Shown in pieces: positions 35,046-47,200 of a DNA stretch of 64,000 bases. Each line of letters starts with the position of its first letter. Position 1 is the first letter of the stretch. Source of the stretch: Akebia trifoliata (taxonomy: Eukaryota > Streptophyta > Magnoliopsida > Ranunculales > Lardizabalaceae); contig JADQWC010000339.1 in the NCBI GenBank assembly GCA_017979445.1, positions 28,930 to 92,929 on the forward strand, in the 5' to 3' direction. The notes under the pieces were generated by a model. That model ran no database searches, was not told the DNA's origin, and saw only the letters and a program-made list of their open reading frames with translations. Position numbers and translations under genes: made by a program.

Positions 35046-35593
35046 AATAAATCCAAAACCAAGCATCAAAATCTCTTAAATATGCCCAAATGTCAAAATC
35101 AGAACCAAAACACCCAAGATCTTGAGAGAAAGAAAAATCCAATTATCAAAAAAAGAAACTCAGAACATGTAGACTTAGAGGGAAAATAAGAGAAACTAAA
35201 TAAAATGTTCATTGGACTTAGCAAGAAGAAGAAGAAGATTTCAATTTACCAGTGGTGTTTTTGTTCTAAATCATGTATCCAAACAGAGAAAGATAAATCT
35301 CGATTTCTGATGGCATGGGCTTCGTTAGTTTCTATCATCGAAGCTTGATATTTCATTCATCAGAGCTTGATCTATGTTACAGAGAAGAAGGGTTGGTTGC
35401 TAGTACGATTTTGGGAAAGAAACCCTAGCAATTTGGGTTTTCTTAGTTGGAGTGCATAGGAGAAAGAGGAGGAGAATGACGTGGTAAGTGGCTAACGTGA
35501 CAATTATCTTGAGATTTGTATTGATGAAATTGGACGGCCATAGCAATAGTTCACATACTACTCTCCCATTAACGACCGTGGGAGAGTCGGACT

Positions 35594-35904
35594 AAAAAAA
35601 AAATTGATTTTTTAGTAGCGGATCTATTAATCCGCTGTTATATTCAATTAAAAAAAATTGATAAAGAACTCACTAAATGAACTTTTTATATAAAAGAAAT
35701 TTGATTTTTGTAGTGGTGGATATATTGTTTTGTTGCTATATGAACTGAATAAACATGAAACTATTTAGTGTGAATGTTTTGCGTTTGCGTGGGTCCCTAT
35801 AGCGACGGATACAATCAACCGCTATAATATATATATATATATATTCTTCAGATAAAATGATCCAATGTTATAAACTATCACTGTAGATAAAAAATGTTGT
35901 AGTG
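35594..35904 (+). repeat. Continuation of the tandem array and a CACTA-like terminus
   Basis: After the nine A residues the array unit resumes (TTTTTAGTAGCGGATCTATT), with a second copy near 35,705 and a related AGCGACGGAT motif near 35,803. At 35,904 the minus strand begins CACTACAACATTTTTTATC, resembling a CACTA transposon end. No matching left CACTAC end with a 3-bp duplication is visible near 24.2 kb, so the element is incomplete. Confidence 0.45.
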
Positions 35905-38250
35905 AATCAATCAAAAACTCAGATCTAGATGTTTCCAGATTAATGTGGCGCTGTCAATTTTGATTGCACTACCCTAGAATTTCTCTAATTTACTTTGCAC
36001 ATGAGATTATACACAAGAATGATGGCGACTATTTTTGGATCCTTCGAGAACACCTACATTCTATACATAGATCATTTTTCCAATTAGGAAAGAATTTTTA
36101 GGCTCTTGTCCCTTCTCTCTTCTCCCCCCCAATGCCTTTGACATTTTCTTTGTAATTTTCATTTTTTAGTTAGGTTTTATTTCAAAAACTTTTATAATTT
36201 CTTAACGAGATAGTTTATCTTGGTTATCATGAATACATGTGTTGTTTCTTTTACTTATTTTTGTATCCTTTTCATGATCATATGCTAGACTCCTTCCATT
36301 AGTGAGAGGAGGAAGTCTAGTAGCAAGCTTTAATTATATGCTATTTCTTTATCCTTCCATGTTCTTTATAATATTTATATGATTCACTTCAAGGTTTTAT
36401 CCAACTCTAATAGGTCAAAACTTTAGATGAATTTATACACCTCATATGCTTAACTTAGATGTTTTATGCTTAGATAAGATTAAGATAGAACATGTTTAAA
36501 TTAGATATTTGGTAGTAGGGACTTCACACATTAGTGAGTGAAGGAGTTATAACTATAGTGTTTTTTTTAAAACTTTCATACCATATCTTTCAATCCGAGG
36601 AGCTCACACTAAGCCTTTGAAGTTAAGTGCAGAAAAGGATAAACTCAAATACAATATTATTTGATAATCTTAGGTTACTCTAATCACTAATGACTTTATT
36701 TTTTTTTCTTAGTATAATCTTCCCTTATATTGCATTATTTTCCAACAACATTGATTTACTCTCCATTTTGTTTCATAAAAATACAAAACAAGTTTTAAAT
36801 TGAAACTTTAATAAACTTTATTCTTGCTAACTTGGTAACATCCTCCCTTTTTTCTTAGGTTCGATCCCTTACTTTCCCACAAGCTAAAGAAAGTATAAAA
36901 ATATAATTTTTGATGAGATGAGAACGACGAAACCATTAAAATTTTGGCGTCATTGTCGGAAAAATGCATATTTGTTCTAAGTTGGTTGAAGTTAATTTTA
37001 TTTATTTCATTTCTTTTTCTATTTTTTGTCGATCTAATTTTTTTCGAGAAAATTAAAAAAATTTATGCTCATTACAACTAGGGAGAAAATTCAAGATCTG
37101 TGAAAAAAATTCAAACACAGATCTCGAGGTTTCAATGTGACGCAATGACTTTTGACTGTGCCACATTGATTCCAAATAATTAATTTTTCTAATTTTAACA
37201 CATTTCTTCAATTATCTTCTGGATTACAATAGTTGGTTTAGTTTCTATTTTGTTTATTTTCTAACACTCTGTTTCTTTTGTTGGTTGGAGAAATCTTTGA
37301 ACAAAAAGACCATGTGTAGCCCATTAGATCCAAAATTTATTCCATATTGCTGAGTTTTTATTTGTTTTTATCTTTTTAAGTTAGGTACTTTTTTTATTTT
37401 AAATCCATTTATATTAGGAACGTTGTAACTTTCATTAGTTAATTAATTATCGAAGAAGGCTTGGATTGTAGTAGATTAGGAAAGGATGACGGTTGAACGA
37501 TACTGTCACGACTCCTTAGGTTCGCATACCAAAATCAGAGTTGGTAGCCTAAGTAGACTCAACTCGTTTTCACCCCGTCTAGTACAAGAGGTAAATTTGA
37601 AACACCCACATATCTCATTGCTAGTGGGTTATTCCTTGCATTTGTTTGTAATTTTTCACTTTGCACATATTTGGATTAGTTAATTATGTTTAGTAATTAG
37701 AATTCCTCTTTTAAGGATGACAGTAAAAGATTAGAATTGGAGGTCATTACCAATTCCTTGCTTTAATTAGGAGAATCAACTCACTAGTCATCCAATCAAA
37801 CTAATTAAAATCAATTAGACTTGACTATAGGGCCCACGAGCCCAATAAGAGAAATCCGTTTCAAGTTGTTCCGATTGCGCTTCTTGATCATATTTTGTAT
37901 CTAGTAAGATCTTGCCCTTGTAAGGAGATAGACTCAATCTATTCGATAAAGGAAGATGATTTAAGAATGCTCTTACTTATGCACTATGTACCACCTCCGA
38001 TCTAGAGATCCAAATAACCTGAATTTGATTTCATAGAACCAAATTGGAAGGTTAACTGTATAATTTATAATCAGTTAGGAGTTGTCTAGAGTTAGGCAAT
38101 TTATCTAGGTTTAGTATTTTCTTTCGTGATTATTTGAATTACTCTATGAATTGCATGCTTGGTAAATGATTTAGGAGTAACACATTAGAACCATTTGTTC
38201 ATAAAATTGAGCATACTATCAGTAGAATTCATAAGAAACTCTTATTAAAC
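35905..38250 (+). repeat. Athila-like gypsy LTR/leader remnant
   Basis: No gene. TGGCGTCATTGTCGGA at 36,945-36,960 resembles the Athila primer-binding block (TGGCGCCGTTGCCGGGGA in intact elements). Sequence upstream (about 35,990-36,940) has the AT-rich look of an Athila LTR. A similar block (GATCT, GTTTC, AATGTGGCGC / AATGTGACGC) occurs at about 35,925 and 37,110. The downstream part leads into the gag remnant. Confidence 0.45.
36945..36960 (+). promoter_or_regulatory. Degenerate Athila-type primer-binding site
   Basis: Matches TGGCGYCRTTGYCGG-type primer-binding sites of Athila elements with a few substitutions, 1.3 kb upstream of the gag remnant on the same strand. Confidence 0.5.
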
Positions 38251-39425
38251 ATAATGCTTGATCAAGAATGTACTCTCAATAGGCTCTTCACTTCTATTTC
38301 TACTATCCCACCTATGTGCATTGTGTTACCACTAAACAATGTATCTCAATTTGAAATTAGGGCAACCACCATAAACATGCTCCCTACATTTCATGGTTTA
38401 GAGCGTGCACAACCTTATACCCAACTCAATCGATTCTTGACCATATTTTAAACCTTCAAAACTTATAATTTAGATAAGGAGAGTGTTAAGTTCATGTTAT
38501 TTCCATTATCCTTGGTGGATCACACTTTTCTCATAATTTAGATGAGAAGAGTGTTAAGCTCATGTTATTTCTATTATCCTTGGAGGATCACACAGTCGCT
38601 TGATTGAATTCCCTAACTCCTAATTTTATAAATTCATGAGATGTTCTATCCAAGAAATTCATAGTCAAATTTTACCCGTGGCCAAAATCAAGATAATAAA
38701 GTATACAATTAAAAATTTTAAAAGACGTCCGGATGAAGAATTTTCTCAAACTTGAAAAAGATTCAATAATTTATTAGTCAAATGCCCACATTATGGCATT
38801 GACAAAGCATAGTTGGTGTATACTTCTATCGAGGATTAACAATGAACCAACGTACCTTAGTTGAGTCTATACATAAATGTCAATTCATGAACCAAACTCT
38901 CAATCAAGCGTACTATTTTTTAGTTAAATTAGCTGAGAGTGCTCAAAATTAGAACACCAATAATAAGGAGTTTGATAGAAGAGATCCCGTTAAGAATTCA
39001 GAAATGTATGAGATGAAGGTAGACCTTAATATCAAAAATGTTCTATCCAATTTAGTGAGTGGTATGCATAGTCTTATAAAGAAGCTAGATACGTGCAACA
39101 TCTTAACATCTATTCCTCACTATGATGCTTGCTTAGTTTCACAAGTTTCAATCGAGCAAACTTCTTTATGTGTCTTGTGTGACGGCAACGACTATTTGGT
39201 TGAATAATGTCCCAACTTGCCATATATTAAGGTCGAGTAGGCTAATGTTGTTAATGGCTACAGTACTTTTAGGAAGCCCACTCAGAATTTGTATAGTTAA
39301 ACGTATCATCCAAATCATAAGTTCCATTTGAACTTCTCCTATAAGAAAAATGAACCTATTCGATCTAGTGGTCTATCAGGTTACAATAAAAGTTATCCTA
39401 AACAAGTTGGTTCTTCAATGAACCA
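38250..39425 (+). pseudogene. Athila-like gag remnant
   Basis: Readable segments in one strand: INMLPTFHGLERAQPYTQLN (38,372-38,430), KESVKFMLFPLSLVDH, then SLCVLCDGNDYLVE near 39,165 (zinc-knuckle-like), ANVVNGYSTFRKP, YHPNHKFHLNFSY and QATQVSYQ-type residues. The order (gag core, then a CxxC..H motif, then an N/P-rich tail) matches Athila gag. Many stops, and a local duplication of about 75 bases (38,463 and 38,530). No protease or RT follows. Confidence 0.7.
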
Positions 39426-41381
39426 AGCCATTGCTACACAAGTTTCATATCAATCTTAACAATTTACTAAATGTAGAGCTATAATTCCAGATTTTATGCC
39501 TAATTACAATTCACCTTGCCAACAACAATTATTCATGCATTCATATTCCCATCTGTTGGTAATGATGGACAATTATTTGTTCTCGGGCCAATTAGAATTC
39601 TTGATTATATGATCTGCATGCCAGCTCATGGAGCTGTTATTGGAGATTGGACCATGCCACTTGATTAGGAAAGGCCATAGTAGGTATTGTTTCCTTTGTA
39701 TTAATTGTAATTTACCGAAGCTTAAGACATTTTTTTTTTGTTCAAGTTGTTGTTTTCTACCCATTGTCTGCATTTTCATTAATATTTTTTGTAGATGCAA
39801 AAACTTACACTACCTCGAGATCCTCATTGATGGATTGATTCCTCTCTTTTGTGCTTCTATGTATGCCTACAAAAACACTTTTCCGACATCCAAGTCAGAA
39901 TTTTAGTCCAAAAAATAGTGTAAAGTTTAGAGGGGGAGAATCTCCTACCTCTTAGTATATCTCTCTATGTATTTACACAAGTAAAACCCTAGGATCCCTT
40001 TTTTTTCCTCTTTCCAATTGTAACCTTATCTATTTTAGTAGGTTGCTTTGATTAGGGATATCTCTAATTAATATCATTGCCTTGTCCAGCTCCTTCCTTT
40101 TCGGGATTTTCCTTTAATAAAAATTCCTACCCCGTTAGTCACGCCTCATCCTCGATTTTGTTGGGATTTGGGTTGTCTAAGCCATTCTACCACATAATCC
40201 TAACCTGATATTCCCCTGACCAACCGAAACGTAAGCCATGGTTGGTTTGCCACCGAGCTTACCCTTGGTTTCCATACCAAACCTGAATTCTTAGGTGCCA
40301 CGTGTCGTCTCTTGGTACCCAATGAAAAATATCTTCCACACTCTTTATATCTTTTTCAGTTATTATTTTAGTGTCATGGCTTTCATTATTATTATTTTTT
40401 ATGTTGGACCATATACTTGTCCTAATTTTACTTTCATTTGCACTAATTGACCTGAGCTATTATTACCAAGGTTTAAAATCCCATCTCAAGGCAATGTCTT
40501 GCTTAAGAAAATCTGAGACCATCTTAGTTGAGAGATTTCGAAAGAAGAACCTGTGACTATCTTAATTGAGACACCACTATGAGATGGTACAAAACTAAAA
40601 TCATGTTTGTTACCAAGGTTTAAAATCTTATCTTGAGGCAAATGTCTTGGATAAGAGAAAATCAAGATTGTCTTTACCGAAACATCCCATGATAATCAGA
40701 AACTCTTTTTTATTATTATTATAAATAAAATGATTTCAATAAAAATGAATAGAGGAAGGAGGTCAAGACGACCAAACCCATAAATAGAGAACAAAAATGG
40801 AGTAGTTACTACTCAAGAACAATACTACAATCTCAATCTCGTCTAAGAATTTAGTAGCATTGAATATTTCAAGGTTGATGTTTTGTTCCAATCTTTGTCA
40901 ATATTAGAGTGATTGTAGCAGGAAGACTGATTAAAGAAGTCTAGTTATACAGTTTTGGAATACAAATTTATGTTTGAATTTTATGATCGGATTTCAAATT
41001 GTCCAGTTATGAATTACTTGATCCAATTCTGACTGGGTGAATTGGGCTAGTTATATATTTTAATTACAGTATTCAAAATATGTTGAAAAATGTTTAATTA
41101 TTGTTGATTAAGACATATAAATAAAATATTGTCAATCTTGAAATTCGCATCTCTAATCAATGTGGACTTGAGTTAGTTTTGACTGAAAGAGTTACTTACA
41201 TGAAAGTAACTTAGAAACCTTAGCCCCTCTCTAAGTTCTTGAATTGAGTTGAGCCCTGCATTAGCCCATCTTGATTTCTATTCTTGATTTGTAGTTTCAA
41301 CTTTTATTATTCTCACGTTTGATTGATTTTATTCCTATTTGTAGGAATGGCCCATTTGCATCAGTTATGGAGTAGTGGCTG
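39426..41381. other. Repeat-rich non-coding stretch
   Basis: A purine run (GTTTAGAGGGGGAGAA, 39,925-39,940) could be a polypurine tract of the Athila-like or another element. A repeat with AAGGTTTAAAATC occurs twice (about 40,468 and 40,616) and is related to a sequence in an APM1 intron near 54,020. No gene. Confidence 0.45.
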
Positions 41382-41386
41382 GGTAT

Positions 41387-42799
41387 CTGAAAGCACCCTC
41401 GATCCGCGGGGTGCGCGGATCCACTTTTGACCTTTGAGGTTTGGGAGTCGCCACCTAGTTATTACGGTCTAGGAACCGAATATAGACTCGAAACGGATAA
41501 AAACAACTAATATACAAAAAAATACTGAGTCCGGGGATCACATTACAGAGTTGAAAGGTGTTAGGCACCAATCCCGCCCGGTAAATACCTGTCTCTTCTA
41601 ATTTTCAAGTAAACTACATTGCTAAAAGACCTAATAAAATAAAAAATAAGAAATTTATACCTTTCCGAAGACAACGGTCTTGTTCTCTCAGATTTGATAG
41701 AGCAGCTCCTTGTACAATACTCCTCACTTCGTTTTGTCTCCGAATATGATTTCTGATCTCCGAGGCAAGGTATATTTTTATTAGATCTGGATTCTTCGGA
41801 TTTTTTATGGATTTATAGGTATTTTTTAAAGGCTTCTAGGTGTTTTTTGAGCTAAAATCGAAGTATGGGTGTTAGGTAAGGAGTTGGGACTTCAAAATTA
41901 GGGTTTATGGAAGGCTAGGGAAGCTTTTTAACCTATTTCTCTTAGGATTTATTTTTAGATATGAAAATAGGTTGTAGGGACCCCAATTTATAGATTTTTT
42001 AGAAGAATTAAGGTTTTAATTAGGATTTTGACTTTAGTCTTACGAGATTGACTTGATTAGTTTAGATTAGGGTTTTGACTTTAGTCTTATGAGATTGACT
42101 TTAATACTTTGACTTTAATCTTTCTTGGTTGACTTTTAGTCTTACTTGATTGACTTTAGTCTTACTTGATTGACCTTAATTTTTGGAGAACCCCCTTTTA
42201 TTATATCTTTAATTCTTTGGAGTCCCAAATGGAGGGGTCCTTGAATAAATATCCAAGCAACCATCAACAATTTTGCCTGAAAGTCTGATTGATCGATTTT
42301 TTGGTTCAAAATTTTAAATTAATTTTATTAATGTTTCACTTTACATTATTTAATATTTTAGTTATTAATTTTAAAAATTTTAATTATAAAAATTATAAAA
42401 TTACCATATTGCCCTTAAAGAGAATTTTTTGTGTTTCAAGTCAATTTTTTATGTTCTAGGATATTTTAGAATCGATTTTTTGTAAGGAATTCAATGGAAA
42501 TATTGGTTTCTGTTATTTATGAAATTTTTTGTGTGGAATGGTCATGAACTTTATGAGGGGTATTTTGGTAATTTGATCATTTTTTAGTGATTTTTATCGT
42601 GAAGCTTCTTTTTGGGGTTATATTTTCCTATTGTAGCGCGGTTTCTACAGTTTTATCAGTTCGATATACCTCATCCAGATTTTTTGAAATATATATGGTA
42701 ACAAAATAAAGCATTGGAATAAACATCCATCATTGGGAACCGTTGCAATCGGGTTGACGAGTTGATTAATCAAGCGAGTGCAAAAATGGGGTGTCTACA
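41387..42799 (-). repeat. 3' LTR of the LARD-like element
   Basis: Direct copy of 50,466-51,888 with scattered substitutions and small indels. It shares the LTR landmarks described for the whole element and encodes nothing. Confidence 0.93.
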
Positions 42800-43235
42800 G
42801 ATGCCTCTCTTTGGCAGAGGGTTGAAGCAAATTAGATAGCAAATCTATTTTGGTAGATAGTGCAATATCCGAATGCCAAAGCTAGTGACAGTTCATTTTG
42901 CCGCCTGATTTAGCAATTCGTCAGGGTGTTCGGATCCTTGAGCGTAAAACTCTCCTCGAACTAAAAGGTTGTCAGGTCATTGAGCGAGAACTCTCATTGA
43001 CAGTGTCAGATCCTTGAATTTTAAAGAATTCTCCTTGACTAAAAAGTACAAGTGTGAGTGTGTTTATGTGTGAAACTGAGTAAAAATGTCTCAAGTCCTA
43101 GAAATCTTTTCTCACTGACAATAATGATTCAAAATTGAAATATGCTTATGCAACGGAAAGCAATCATGGCAAGGTTGAACAATGAGGTAATTGGAATCAT
43201 AACAATGTAGGAACTTCGTTAAATCCTATTTGAAA
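42800..43235 (-). promoter_or_regulatory. Polypurine tract and adjacent 3' untranslated sequence
   Basis: Minus strand reads CCAAAGAGAGGCATC just before TGTAGACACC of the 3' LTR (42,800-42,814). The rest of the stretch is AT-rich and unremarkable. Confidence 0.65.
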
Positions 43236-44230
43236 TTTTTTTTTAGAGTTCGAAAAAGTACGAGTCTCATTTATCGAACTCAAACCTATTGTAGCCACGC
43301 TTCTCGGGCTAAAAAACTTAAACAATCTTGTTAATTTAATATGATTCAAACAGAGCTCTCGTTTCTCGGACTCTGGCTAAGATTTAGAGAAACTTAAACA
43401 ATCCTATTAAAATTGGAGTCTCGTTTCTCGGTCTCGAGCTAAAGTTTATAGGCACTTCAAAAAAACCTATTCATTCTATGATTCAAAAAGTTGAAGTCTC
43501 GCTTCTCAGACTCAAACCTAGGTTTGTAGCACTTCAAAAAACTTACTCATTCTATGATTCAAAAAGTTTGAGTCTCACTTCTCGGACCCATATTAGGTTT
43601 GTAGGCATTTCAAAAAGCCTATTCATTCTATGATTCAAAAAGTTAGTCTCGTTTCACGAAGTCGAACTTAGGTTTATAGGCACTTCAAAACCTATTCATT
43701 CTATGATTCAAAAAGTTGGAGTCTCTTTTCTCAGACTCGAACTTAAGTTTGTAAGCACTTCAAAAAGTCTATTCATTCTATGATTCAAAAAGTTGGAGTC
43801 TCGTTTCTCGGACTTGAACTTAGGTTTATAGGCACTTCAAAAAGCATATTCATTCTATGATTCAAAAAGTTGGAGTCTCGTTTCTCGGACTCGAATTTAG
43901 GTTTGTAGGCATTTCAAAATGCCTATTCATTCTATGATTCAAAAAGTTGGAGTCTCGTTTCTCGGACTCGAACTTAGGTTTATAGGCACTTCAAAAAGCC
44001 CATTCATTCTATGATTCAAAAAGTTGGAGTCTCGTTTCTCGGACTCAAACTTAGGTTTCTAAGTACTTCAAAAAGCCTACTCATTCTATGATTCAACAAG
44101 TTGAAGTCTCGTTTCTCGGACTAGAACTTAGGTTTGTAGGCACTTCAAAAAACTTATTCATTCTATGATTCAAAAAATTAGAGTCTCGTTTCTCGGACTC
44201 GAACTTACTAAGCCACGTTTCTCGAGCTTA
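43236..44230 (-). repeat. 77-bp tandem array, about a dozen units
   Basis: Unit (plus strand): CTATGATTCAAAAAGTTGGA, GTCTCGTTTCTCGGACTCGA, ACTTAGGTTTGTAGGCACTT, CAAAAAGCCTATTCATT. Central copies (about 43,700-44,100) are nearly identical; copies decay toward both edges, as expected from unequal exchange. It lies near the 3' LTR of the element. Confidence 0.93.
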
Positions 44231-47200
44231 AAATTATAAGAACTTAAATAATCCTATTAATTCATTTTATGATTCAAAATCGAGCTCAAAGTTTGAAAGA
44301 TTAGGCTTTTATTGGCTTATCATGTATCTGGATTCATAATTATCATTGGAGTTCATCGGACTTCTAAGTAAGATTTTTCTTTTTATCATGTGATTAAGAA
44401 CAAACTTTAGAATTAAATGACTTTCAAAAATGCCCCTAGTTTCAAGGTTGCCTTTAACTAGAACTTGACTACGAGACTGATAGAATGGATTATGCTTGAA
44501 AAATATGGACTCTGATGTATGACAGATAGAAGAACTGACATTCCTTTAAATTTAAGACTTTTAAGGTTATCATATCTGCAATAAGTATTGATCATTTTTT
44601 TTTCAATTTCTTTTGAAAAATGCTTGAGCTGAACTTAAAAAAAATCTTGATAAATATTAGAATAAAAGATCTTTCTCTTCAAAGTGGTTGATGGTTCTAC
44701 ATCTTCCATTAGCGAACACTTAAACAAGTAAACATATTCTTGCAAATCCTATAATGTTCAAGATGACTTCTGAATTTTTTGATTTCAACATTGTCTTCGT
44801 CAGATGTGAGCTTTTGGCTGAAAAATGAATATTGTGACTTGAATGGTTCTGCATTTTCTAATTTCTGCACAAGCTTCCTTATGAATTTTTCTTTTTGATG
44901 AGACATTTCCTCCCATTTGATGATGTCCTAATTTTTGCCTAAATGGCCTATTCAGGTTTTGAATCTAGCGGGCTTTGTTTTTCTTTTTCTAATAATGCTT
45001 TGATTTTTTCCTAGGTCACCTTTTTAGATTTTCAACCTAGCAAACTTTTTTTTTTATGGTTATGTCATAAATTTTGCCTAAGTCACCTTTTCAGGTTTTC
45101 GACTTAGCGGGCTTCTCTTTTTTTCTTGATGATCTTCAATAACCAACTCGACAACTTCTTGGTTCCCTGCACCTTAACCAAGTCAATTAGCATTCAGGAT
45201 GACTTAATAGGTGGGCTTAGGATATGGTTTAGAAAGAAAAAATATAAGGCTCAACTTTCCAAAATGCCCTAGTTTGATATTATCTCTTTTCTGTCAATTA
45301 TTTTAATTTTTTCTAAATGCCCCTAGTTTGGCATTCTTTTCTTTTTATCAATTGTTTTGATTTTTTTTTCTAATGCCCTTAGTTTGACATTTTTTTCTTT
45401 TAAACCTTTCATAGGGTTTTCCTTTTAGATTATAACTTTTCTTAAGAGAATACACTTATTCTTTGTGTGACCGGGCCTGAAGTAACTTCTCAGGTTGCCT
45501 ACGTACCCCAAATATTTCTTTTTCTTTTGGGATTAGATCAAAATGTAATTTATACTTAGACTTCCCTCCCAAGGTTGGTTGGTGTGGTTTAGAAAAAAAC
45601 ATGCTATTTGCTTTTTTTAGAGGCTGTAAGGGGCTAAAGAAAATTTTTTTTTTTTTTGGTAAGACAGGAAAATAGTTCGGTCAAAAAAGGCCTCTTTTGG
45701 TGAATGCTGCTTGACTTGGTCAAAGTTTCAAGAATTCGATATCTAGATTGCTCTATCGAGTAAGGTCTTCTTTTGAGAAGGAGTAATTTTAGTTTTCTTT
45801 TGAGAATGAGTAATCTTCAGTCTTCTTCTACGAAATTGAGTGTGATTGAGTTCTTTGTATTTGACACTGACTCGTTCAACCATTTCTAAACTTCGAAGAA
45901 AATCTCATGTTCTTTTGCGAATGATAATTATTTTCTCTGAGTGAAAAATCTGATGGATACCTTTTTGTGGGTCTTAGCACATTTGTGATGGTTTGAACTA
46001 CATCATTCTTGATCGATAATATTTGATTTTAAAGTTCACCCTCTACTTTATGACTTGATCTATTTTGGTACAATCTATCTTCATGAGACCATGTAAGAAC
46101 GTTGTTGAATTTCTCAAGTAAGTTTATTATTTTCTCATATTCCCCTAAGGATAATGTAGTATCAATTTGTACTTCTTGAGTGTACTATTTAATTCCAATA
46201 TTTGTTAAGTTCGATTAGTAAGCCTTGAGTCATTCCTTATGTTAGATATTATGTTCAAATCATTATACATGCATGATAATCAGAAGTTTTTTTACTTTAT
46301 TGGAATTAGAAAAACATTGATTGACAAACTCGACTAAAACTGGAAAGTTGAAGAAAGACTAACGTAATTGAAACAACTAACTAGATTTATTGACTGGTGA
46401 AAACTAGATGAAAACTCAAAAAAAATACTCAAGGACAATTATCTACAAAACGAGAAGGTCCTTCTGCGTGGATGGACTACTTAGACTTGACATTGGTACT
46501 TTGGCAGGACAACTCTTTTGACGAACCCAAAATGAAACAGATGCGGGTTTAGAACGTTTAAGGGTACCTAAAATTAACCATCGATTCTGAAGGTTTGACT
46601 CTTAACTACATGATTAAAATTTTGAAATTAACCCAAGTCCGGTGGGAAATATTAAATCCAAATGCACTATAAGTCTGTAGTGACCAAGAATGTGAGAAAT
46701 GTTAGAAATGGGTCTACCCTTGATTGGGATTGAGCCTTATCAGACAAATTAATTTGATCTAATCCTAAGATCGAATTTTTTTTTATATAAAGTGGTCTGG
46801 ATCTTTAAAAGTGAAACCAATTAGTCCAACTGATTTGGTATTGATCAGTTTGATCCATTTGTCAATTAGGTCAACTGGTTTATTTAGTTCAAATTAATCG
46901 GTACATTTCACCAATTAGGTCGGACCGATATTGCGGGTATTGTTTGATTGTTCTGGATCGGTCCGCCTACTTACCTGTTGGTTGGATTGAATAAAACAAT
47001 TTGGGAACACCCATAGTCAGTTCGAGTCGTGACCTATAGGAAGGCTTTTAGATTCTAGGTTTATTACGTGCAATGCAATTTATCTGGCTACCATTACCCA
47101 AGTGCACCTATATACTTCTTGAGCATACTCAATTAGAAGGTACGTGGTGACTTGGTTTGATATACCGTATAGGTGATAATATAAAACTTCAACTCACTTC

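Larger units (their letters stand above)
24984..35593. mobile_element. Mutator-like element (MULE), 10.6 kb, with very long inverted termini and captured genes
   Basis: The ends are inverted copies: left GAGTTCGGCTCTCCCACGG, right (reverse complement) AGTCCGACTCTCCCACGG. Both are flanked by nine A residues (24,975-24,983 and 35,594-35,602), fitting the 9-bp duplications of MULEs and interrupting one tandem unit exactly. The inverted arms run about 24,984-26,600 and 33,255-35,593. Inside are a FAR1/MURA-type transposase pseudogene (plus strand), PP1 fragments in both arms and a GDP-mannose pyrophosphorylase fragment. The transposase is broken, so the element is not autonomous now. Confidence 0.8.
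33255..35593 (-). repeat. Right terminal inverted repeat of the MULE (about 2.3 kb)
   Basis: Reverse-complement partner of 24,984-26,600, longer because of an extra segment at about 34,310-35,045. Confidence 0.8.
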
